Source: an uncultured Clostridia bacterium
GTDB lineage: Bacteria; Bacillota; Clostridia; Christensenellales; UBA1242
Assembly (NCBI GenBank): GCA_946615295.1
Contig: CAMOHL010000019.1
Span: 1-9,527 of the forward strand
DNA length: 9,527 nt
Direction: 5' to 3'
Shown: positions 1-5,009 of the stretch, piece after piece
Layout of the letters: each line of letters opens with the position of its first letter
How positions within the stretch are numbered: the stretch's first letter is position 1
Translations under genes and position numbers: made by a program
Notes under the pieces: model-generated
The model's input: the letters and a program-made list of their open reading frames with translations, nothing else
Database searches by the model: none
Told to the model about the DNA's origin: nothing

Positions 1-1
1 T

Positions 2-601
2 TGGATGCATGTTGAATTTTTGCAAGTTGATGGTGGCAAAATGTCAAAAAGTCTTGGCAATTGCTATTTGATTGATGAACTTGAACAAAAGGGATATTCA
101 GCATTAGATTATAGATATTTTTGTTTGAATGGACATTATAGAAAAAAACTCAATTTCACTTTTGAAGCATTAGATGCCAGCAAAATTGCAAGACAGAGAT
201 TACTTCAACTTGTGTATTCACACAAAACAGGCAATGAAGAATGTGATGAAACAAAACTTGCAGAATACAAAAATCAATTTTTAAATGCAATAAATGATGA
301 CTTAAACATTCCTTTTGCGCTTGGTGTTTTGTGGACGATGCTAAAAGAAATGCCAAGATCAAAAAAGGTGTATGAACTAGCTTTGGATATGGATAGGGTG
401 TTTGCGATTTCGCTTGATAAGTGTGAGCCAAAGGAAGATGGTCAAGAAATTCCAGCCGAAGTTTTGGACCTTGCTCAAAAAAGAATTGTTGCAAAATCTC
501 AAAAAGATTACAAAACAGCAGATGAAATAAGAGCAAAAGTTATGCAAATGGGTTATTCTATTGTTGACACAAAAGACGGATTTGAAATAAAAAAGAATTA
601 A
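2..601 (+). CDS. cysS: Cysteinyl-tRNA synthetase, C-terminal part (5' truncated by window edge)
   Basis: This enzyme charges tRNA(Cys) with cysteine using ATP in the cytoplasm. Only the last ~199 residues are present; the frame is open to the window edge (a Trp codon at 2-4 precedes the first ATG), and family members are about 460 residues long. The class I signature KMSKS lies at 38-52, inside a G-G-K-M-S-K-S-L-G-N context typical of CysRS. The DALR-type anticodon-binding helix domain follows (Y-F-C-L-N-G-H-Y-R-K-K-L-N-F, about 113-157). The end, with I-P-A-E-V near 450 and A-D-E-I-R near 520-534, matches the usual CysRS C-terminal helical segment. The upstream Rossmann domain with HIGH and zinc ligands is outside the window. 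The stop is TAA, and the next gene's promoter begins 9 bases later, with no hairpin terminator between them. Confidence 0.96.
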   Translation, partial: WMHVEFLQVDGGKMSKSLGNCYLIDELEQKGYSALDYRYFCLNGHYRKKLNFTFEALDASKIARQRLLQLVYSHKTGNEECDETKLAEYKNQFLNAINDDLNIPFALGVLWTMLKEMPRSKKVYELALDMDRVFAISLDKCEPKEDGQEIPAEVLDLAQKRIVAKSQKDYKTADEIRAKVMQMGYSIVDTKDGFEIKKN

Positions 602-609
602 TCATTTGT

Positions 610-639
610 TTGACAAAGTTTTTTAACTTATATTATAAT
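610..639 (+). promoter_or_regulatory. SigmaA-type promoter of the Fur-family regulator
   Basis: TTGACA at 610-615 and TATAAT at 634-639 both match consensus, with an 18-base spacer. Transcription would start near 645-648, at or inside the ribosome site of the following gene. The -10 is covered by a PerR-type operator. Confidence 0.8.
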
Positions 640-647
640 TATTGTAA
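633..647 (+). promoter_or_regulatory. PerR-box-like operator over the -10 element
   Basis: TTATAATTATTGTAA matches the Bacillus PerR box consensus TTATAATNATTATAA at 14 of 15 positions (N counted as a match); the only difference is G at 644. It covers the TATAAT -10 and the likely start point, where a bound repressor would block RNA polymerase. The gene directly downstream encodes a Fur-family protein, so autoregulation is the simple reading. In AT-rich DNA part of the match comes from the -10 itself, which lowers certainty. Confidence 0.6.
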
Positions 648-658
648 GGAGTATTGGT

Positions 659-1027
659 ATGTATAAGAATACTGAACAAAAGAGAATTATTTTGGAATCC
701 TTCAAAAAAGGTTATTTTCCAACAGCTGATGAACTTTTGCAAAAAATAAGAAAGAGTTATCCTGACTATTCACGAGCAACTTTGTATAGAAATTTGGCAA
801 GTTTTTGTGAGAGTGGAGAACTAAAAAAGATTAGTGTTGCAGGTCAAACAGATAGATTTACAAACAATGTTGATTGCAACTATCATCTTGTTTGTGAAGT
901 TTGTGGAAAAATTGAAGACTTAAACATGCCAAATGCAATTCAAGCTCCATCAAAACTACTAGATTACGAAATTGATTATCACGAACTAACTTTTTACGGA
1001 GTTTGTCCAAATTGTCAAAAAAAATAA
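659..1027 (+). CDS. Fur-family transcriptional regulator (PerR-like)
   Basis: This is a metal-dependent repressor of the Fur superfamily, 122 residues and slightly shorter than usual because the N-terminal arm is trimmed. The winged helix is visible: P-T-A-D (21-24) and the recognition helix S-R-A-T-L-Y-R-N-L (38-46), then E-S-G-E-L. The structural zinc site is complete: C79xxC82 and C116xxC119. Aligned by eye to B. subtilis PerR through PTAD, RF and CGKI, the regulatory ligands H37, D85, H91, H93 and D104 become F20, T68, N74, H76 and D87, so three of five are lost. It might therefore sense something other than peroxide, or use other residues. The start is supported by AAGGAG at 646-651, 7 bases upstream. 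A PerR-like box overlaps its promoter and a rubrerythrin lies 2 kb away, both consistent with an oxidative-stress role. Confidence 0.88.
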   Translation: MYKNTEQKRIILESFKKGYFPTADELLQKIRKSYPDYSRATLYRNLASFCESGELKKISVAGQTDRFTNNVDCNYHLVCEVCGKIEDLNMPNAIQAPSKLLDYEIDYHELTFYGVCPNCQKK

Positions 1028-1031
1028 TAAC

Positions 1032-1072
1032 AAATACTTGCATTGAACATAATAAGTTTGCAAGTATTTTTT
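1032..1072 (+). terminator. Rho-independent terminator after the Fur-family gene
   Basis: AAATACTTGCA (1032-1042) pairs with TGCAAGTATTT (1059-1069): 11 bp with a 16-base loop, running into T residues up to 1072. The stem is AT-rich, so read-through into the lipoprotein gene at 1095 is possible. No strong separate promoter for that gene is visible; the best guess, TTGAAC at 1043-1048 with TATTTT at 1065-1070, is weak. Confidence 0.75.
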
Positions 1073-1094
1073 ATAACGGGAGATATAAAACAGT

Positions 1095-1964
1095 ATGACA
1101 AGCAAAAGAATAAAAAATATAGTTTTTGTTTTGATATTGATGGCAGTTATACCATTTCTTTTTGCTTGCTCATCAAAAACAGAACTTGCTATTCCAAAAA
1201 CAAATCTAAACAAGGATAGCGAAATTGTTTCTTGGAACAATATAAGTGGAGCTGATTATTATGTTGTTGACATAAATGGCAAAGAATATCAAACAACTTT
1301 AAATTATTTTGAACTTGATACATATTGCGAAAATAGTGGAATCTATAACATAAAGGTCAAAGCATGTTCTCAAGATACAGCAAAGATAAATTCAAAATTT
1401 TCAGCATCGCAAGTTTTGGATAAAAAAGAAGATTCATCTATTCCAAGAATAAGTTTCGACACTGCAAGTGGCAATTTGTATTGGACGGAAATTAGTGGGG
1501 CAACATTCTACAAACTCACAATAAATAATGTTGACCTAATAACCGACAAAACAAGTTTCAATCTATATGCTGGCGAACTTGATGAATATTTGATTAGAGA
1601 TAGTTACAACAAGTTTTCAGTTAGTTGCCCAGCAACAAGTGATTATTATGCAAGTGGAACATCTAGAGAAATGAAATTGTATGTTGCAAAACTGCAACAA
1701 GCACCAACCAATTTGTCTGTTGAATTGAGTGAAGGTCAGCATATTTTGAAATTTGACAATGTTTTCACTGCAAGTAGTTACACAATTTTTGTAAATGATA
1801 AAAGTTTGGAGGTTTCAACAAATATAGTTGATATTTCAATGCTAATAAATGGCAGTGGTCAATATAAAATTGCTGTAAAAGCAAATCAAGTCAATGATGG
1901 CAGTGGTAAAACTTCATATATGCCATCTGCAAATAGTGAAATATATATTTATAATGTAAATTAA
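1095..1964 (+). CDS. Lipoprotein with three fibronectin-III-like repeats
   Basis: This is a secreted, lipid-anchored protein of 289 residues. The N-terminus is basic (S-K-R-I-K-N), followed by a hydrophobic stretch and the lipobox L-F-A-C with Cys25 as the lipidation site. The rest is three similar beta-rich units (about 32-110, 114-195 and 200-288), each with a W/F...SGA-x-x-Y or TASSY pattern, a short 'ING/NN/ND' turn, and a closing Y/F-x-[IV]-x-[VC]-x-A strand, as in degenerate fibronectin type III or Ig-like domains. No catalytic motif is visible. The start has GGGAGA at 1078-1083, 11 bases upstream. The stop lies 15 bases before the S-4TM-like gene, so the two are probably co-transcribed. 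Its ligand is unknown; adhesion, scaffolding or surface sensing are possible but unproven. Confidence 0.85.
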   Translation: MTSKRIKNIVFVLILMAVIPFLFACSSKTELAIPKTNLNKDSEIVSWNNISGADYYVVDINGKEYQTTLNYFELDTYCENSGIYNIKVKACSQDTAKINSKFSASQVLDKKEDSSIPRISFDTASGNLYWTEISGATFYKLTINNVDLITDKTSFNLYAGELDEYLIRDSYNKFSVSCPATSDYYASGTSREMKLYVAKLQQAPTNLSVELSEGQHILKFDNVFTASSYTIFVNDKSLEVSTNIVDISMLINGSGQYKIAVKANQVNDGSGKTSYMPSANSEIYIYNVN

Positions 1965-1979
1965 CAAAAAGGAAGGAGT

Positions 1980-3047
1980 ATGAATAAAATATCAAAACTA
2001 AGTCAGCAAGAGCAAAATGCAAAGTTCTATTATGCGGCCAAAAGAATTGTTTTTGAATCCAAAATGATAAAAATTTTTGCATATCTATTATCTATTGTGC
2101 CAATTGTGCTATCATTTTTGAAAGCACCTGGCAACAAAACAATAGTGTTTATTGCAACAATGATATCATTCAGCTTAACATTGATTTTGGAGTTTACATC
2201 ATCATTTTTGAGTGGTTACAAAGAAAAGAGCATACTTCTCAATCAAATGTATGAAACAAGCATAACAGCAACGACATTTTCAAAGATTCAATATGATAGA
2301 GAAATGACAAATGAACTAAACGAACTAGCAATTAGAAAGTCAGCTCAAAAGATGTCAAAAATTTCAACATATCATGAACCATATATTCCAGAAGAAATTG
2401 ACAACAAGTATGCCTATCTTTATATGTGTAGGTTAAATTCTGCATCAACAAACTATCTTATGAGTAGAATGTATGCCTTTTATATCATCGCATTGATTTT
2501 TGTTGTGATACTTTTTGTTAGCTTTGCTTTCGTAAAAAATGATACATACGAGTTCTTACAACTCATAATTCAGTTTTATCCACTTGTTTTGCCAATAATT
2601 AGAAACATCTCTTCAAGTTTAAAAACTATGAAATATTGCACAAAGATTTCAGCTGACATAGATAACTTTTTTGCCCAAGACAATATCTCAAATGAAGAAC
2701 TTGCAAGATTTGTTTACTACACACAAAATATTGAGTTCGAAGCTATGCTTGCATCTCCTGTTAGATACACAATTTTTTACAAGATTCACAAGAATGGGCT
2801 AAAAATTTTGGAAACTGGTGTAACAAAGAGATTTATTGATTCGCTTTTGGAAAACACAAAAAAGAAACCAACACAAAAAAACAAAGAAAACCTAAACAAT
2901 TCCAATAAGGAAAAGACAAAAGATAATAAAAAAACTGATACCAAATCTCAAATAAAAATAACAAAGCAAACTGCAAAATCAAAACTCAACAAAGAAAAAC
3001 AAAAAGCAAAAACAAATGTATCAAAAAAGTCAAACAAAAAAAAGTGA
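1980..3047 (+). CDS. Four-helix membrane protein, S-4TM-like putative pore-forming effector
   Basis: This 355-residue integral membrane protein has predicted helices at about 29-48, 54-77, 163-185 and 190-210. An ~85-residue charged segment separates the two hairpins. The layout resembles the S-4TM family, thought to form membrane pores in nucleotide-signalled defence systems: an N-terminal Q-N plus A-A-K-R-x-x-F-x-S-K stretch before helix 1, a 'Y-x-P-x-E-x-D-N' segment (131-142), then M-C-R-L-N-S-A-S-T-N before helix 3. The usual 'QRSN...WD' residues are only partly kept, so the match is distant. The C-terminal tail is odd: 24 of the last 63 residues are Lys, with almost no hydrophobic residues. 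AAGGA at 1969-1973 is a plausible ribosome site; AAGGAG at 1973-1978 lies too close to the ATG. It follows the lipoprotein gene by 15 bases. No nucleotidyltransferase is adjacent. It could instead be an unrelated four-helix protein. Confidence 0.6.
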   Translation: MNKISKLSQQEQNAKFYYAAKRIVFESKMIKIFAYLLSIVPIVLSFLKAPGNKTIVFIATMISFSLTLILEFTSSFLSGYKEKSILLNQMYETSITATTFSKIQYDREMTNELNELAIRKSAQKMSKISTYHEPYIPEEIDNKYAYLYMCRLNSASTNYLMSRMYAFYIIALIFVVILFVSFAFVKNDTYEFLQLIIQFYPLVLPIIRNISSSLKTMKYCTKISADIDNFFAQDNISNEELARFVYYTQNIEFEAMLASPVRYTIFYKIHKNGLKILETGVTKRFIDSLLENTKKKPTQKNKENLNNSNKEKTKDNKKTDTKSQIKITKQTAKSKLNKEKQKAKTNVSKKSNKKK

Positions 3048-3090
3048 ACATATAAAATTGTTCACTTCAAAAAAAGTTTGACTTTTTTTG
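3023..3090 (+). terminator. Terminator of the lipoprotein/S-4TM unit (nested hairpins)
   Basis: Outer arms AAAAAAGTCAAAC (3023-3035) and GTTTGACTTTTTT (3076-3088) pair over 13 bp. Inside them AAGTGAACA (3042-3050) pairs with TGTTCACTT (3059-3067). A competing hairpin, CAAAAAAAGT/ACTTTTTTTG around loop TTG (3068-3090), is also possible. The 3' side ends in seven T residues (3083-3089). The 5' arm lies in the last Lys codons and stop of the S-4TM-like gene. Confidence 0.65.
3036..3067 (-). terminator. Terminator for rubrerythrin (minus strand)
   Basis: Read on the minus strand, the 9-bp stem AAGTGAACA/TGTTCACTT with an 8-base loop is followed by eight T residues (complement of A3036-A3043). 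This is a standard intrinsic terminator about 143 bases past the rubrerythrin stop. It shares its stem with the plus-strand terminator. Confidence 0.7.
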
Positions 3091-3209
3091 TTGTCAAAAA
3101 AGGAGAAGAATACAAAAATTGAGATATAGTATCAAATAATAGCGAACAGAGAATACTTAATGTTAAAAGTAGATTTGGTTAATTATAAACACACTTTTTG
3201 AAAAAAAGA

Positions 3210-3815
3210 TTATTCACCCATATCAAACTTAATTTCATAATAACCCTTGTCATATTCACAAAGTGGGCATGGGGCAGGTGGTTCTTTTGCAGTATGTTCA
3301 AAACCGCATTTGCTACATTTCCATTTTTGTTTGATTTCACTTTTATAAAGTTTTTTAGTTTTTAGTTTGTTGTGGATTTGTTCAAGTAACATTCTATGGC
3401 AGTTTTCAACTGTTGCAATGAGTTTAAACTTGTGTTCAATTTCTGGGTATCCCTCTTCTTTTGCAGTTTTTGCAAAAGCAGGATATATATTATCACTCAA
3501 TTTGCCTTCACTTACAGAATGACATTCAATGCTTTGCACAAAATCATCACATTCAAGTGGATATCCAAAGGACATATCAACATTTTCAATAATATCACCC
3601 TCATAATTTTGATGTATCAAATCCCAAAAAACTTTTGCATGAGCCATTTCATGTTTTGCAAGTGATTTGAAAGTTGTTTTTAAAAAATCTAAATTTTGAT
3701 TTTCACATTGACTTGCAATAAATTGATATTTTGCACCCTCCATACATTCACTTGCAAAACTCTTTGAAAGGTTTACAAATGTTTGACTTTCATTAAAATT
3801 GACTTTTTCTTTCAT
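3210..3815 (-). CDS. rbr: Rubrerythrin
   Basis: This non-haem diiron protein reduces hydrogen peroxide in anaerobes, using electrons passed through its rubredoxin-like centre. It has 201 residues, near the usual family length. The ferritin-like four-helix part (about 10-152) has candidate diiron ligands E23 (F-A-S-E), E56xxH59 (K-H-E-M-A-H), E120/E121 (A-K-E-E-G) and E137xxH140. The C-terminal rubredoxin-like domain shows W-K-C167-x-x-C170-G-F and C183-P-L-C186. The start chosen is the ATG complementary to 3813-3815, because AGGGAGA lies just upstream. A longer frame from a TTG at 3893 has no ribosome site and no homology to the family start. No convincing -35/-10 pair or PerR box was found in 3816-3968. 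It is divergent to the lipoprotein at 3969 and convergent with the S-4TM-like gene. Confidence 0.95.
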   Translation of the reverse strand: MKEKVNFNESQTFVNLSKSFASECMEGAKYQFIASQCENQNLDFLKTTFKSLAKHEMAHAKVFWDLIHQNYEGDIIENVDMSFGYPLECDDFVQSIECHSVSEGKLSDNIYPAFAKTAKEEGYPEIEHKFKLIATVENCHRMLLEQIHNKLKTKKLYKSEIKQKWKCSKCGFEHTAKEPPAPCPLCEYDKGYYEIKFDMGE

Positions 3816-3950
3816 AATTATCTCCCTATCAAATGTTTGACATATTTTTGTTAAATAAACATTGTTTTTTATATTGCCAATTTTTTTTTGCAAATTTAGA
3901 GCAGGTTATTTTTTAATATGATTTGATTTTTGTTTTATATTTTTCGAAAA

Positions 3951-3956
3951 TATAAT
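3951..3956 (+). promoter_or_regulatory. Candidate -10 element close to the lipoprotein start
   Basis: TATAAT sits only 12 bases before the ATG at 3969, which predicts a leader of about 6 bases with no ribosome site. No good -35 is found at the right distance (TTTTTG at 3927-3932 is poor). The AT-rich setting makes chance matches likely. Confidence 0.35.
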
Positions 3957-3968
3957 ATAATAATAAGT

Positions 3969-4892
3969 ATGAAGAAAAAAATTTTTACAGTTATAATATT
4001 TATACTTTGTGCAGTTATGCTTTGTGGATGTGGTAGTGTGAGCTATTCAATCACAATTGGAAGTGATGGTCAAGTCAAAACTCAATTTTCAATTCAATTT
4101 GATATAAATCAAGTTACTTCAACCGGCAAGACATTTGCAGATTTTAAATCTAATGTTGAATATGTTGCATATCAAATTGTTCAAAATATGTATAGCAATT
4201 TTGACACTGCAGTAAATAATGCATCTGAAACAAATGTTGTCAAAACATATTTGGGAGATATGGAGAAACAACAAATAAAAAATTATACAAAATCAAAAAT
4301 TTCTCCAAAAACACAAAGGCCTCTTATTAGTTGGAAACAACAAAACAACATAATATATTGCGACATTTCCTTGATGTTTGAAAATATATATGCATATAGA
4401 TTTTTCAATGGCACATTTATCGATGAAGAAGACAATGAAGACACAGTTCTTGTCGATGAGTTTTTTGTGGTTAAAGAATACAATTATTCTCTATCACCTT
4501 TTGATGACATAGAAAACAACACAATTGCAAAATATTTTGTAGAATATTTTGGTAACACATTTTCAGTTGAAGATATGAAATATTCTTTTGTTTACAGTTC
4601 CCCATCATCAAAACTTTATAGCGATGCTGATGTTGTTTATCAAGATGAAAATGGCAACTATGTTCATTTGTGGAATTTTGATGCCAGTGAGCTAAAAAAT
4701 GCCGGAGAAGGGAAAATTTGCACATATAGCATAAAAATTAGAGCATGGGTTTGGTATGTTGGAGCAATAATTTTAAGTGTTTTGGTGGCAGTGGTTTTAT
4801 TTGTTGTAACAAAATTAAAAAAAGACAAAAAAAATAATATATCCTTTGGAATAGTTGATACTATAAGTGATGATTTAAATGATATTTCATAA
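3969..4892 (+). CDS. Lipoprotein with C-terminal transmembrane helix, unknown function
   Basis: This 307-residue protein has a signal peptide M-K-K-K, a hydrophobic core and the lipobox L-C-G-C with lipid-attachment Cys21. An extracytoplasmic part (22-258) follows, beginning with S-V-S-Y-S-I-T-I-G-S-D-G-Q and rich in Tyr, Asn and acidic residues. A second membrane helix lies at about 260-281 (starting A-W-V-W-Y-V-G), then a basic stop (K-L-K-K-D-K-K) and a ~20-residue acidic tail that should be cytoplasmic. It would thus be anchored at both ends. I do not recognise a known domain. The ATG at 3969 is chosen because the signal peptide starts there; an upstream TTG at 3930 would add a non-signal-like extension. 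No Shine-Dalgarno sequence is seen. It is divergent to rubrerythrin, and the next gene has its own promoter. Confidence 0.8.
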   Translation: MKKKIFTVIIFILCAVMLCGCGSVSYSITIGSDGQVKTQFSIQFDINQVTSTGKTFADFKSNVEYVAYQIVQNMYSNFDTAVNNASETNVVKTYLGDMEKQQIKNYTKSKISPKTQRPLISWKQQNNIIYCDISLMFENIYAYRFFNGTFIDEEDNEDTVLVDEFFVVKEYNYSLSPFDDIENNTIAKYFVEYFGNTFSVEDMKYSFVYSSPSSKLYSDADVVYQDENGNYVHLWNFDASELKNAGEGKICTYSIKIRAWVWYVGAIILSVLVAVVLFVVTKLKKDKKNNISFGIVDTISDDLNDIS

Positions 4893-4903
4893 AAATATTG
4901 CTA

Positions 4904-4932
4904 TTGACCTTTTTATAATTTTTTATTATAAT
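4904..4932 (+). promoter_or_regulatory. SigmaA-type promoter of the repeat-protein gene
   Basis: TTGACC (4904-4909) and TATAAT (4927-4932) are separated by exactly 17 bases, in the gap after the lipoprotein stop. The predicted leader is about 70 bases of AT-rich sequence before GAGGA at 4998-5002. Confidence 0.75.
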
Positions 4933-5009
4933 ATATATAATAAGACTAACTAATTTATAAAATTATAAAATTTAAAAAAATCGTTCAAATTAACAATGAG
5001 GAAATATCT

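Noticed and set aside
2..3047. Alternative genetic code with TGA as Trp
   Set aside because: Trp is encoded by TGG where checked, and TGA terminates the S-4TM-like gene right at its terminator.
3100..3141. GGAG-like site at 3102-3105 followed by TTG at 3119
   Set aside because: It opens only a six-codon frame; treated as chance purine richness in the intergenic spacer.
3396..3665. Plus-strand open frame inside rubrerythrin
   Set aside because: It lies antisense to a well-supported rubrerythrin, has no ribosome site, and its product (rich in Phe, Cys and Ile) looks like an antisense shadow of an AT-rich gene.
3816..3968. Search for a PerR box in front of rubrerythrin
   Set aside because: No stretch approached the 15-base consensus; the palindrome TTTTCGAAAA at 3942-3951 is short and does not resemble it.
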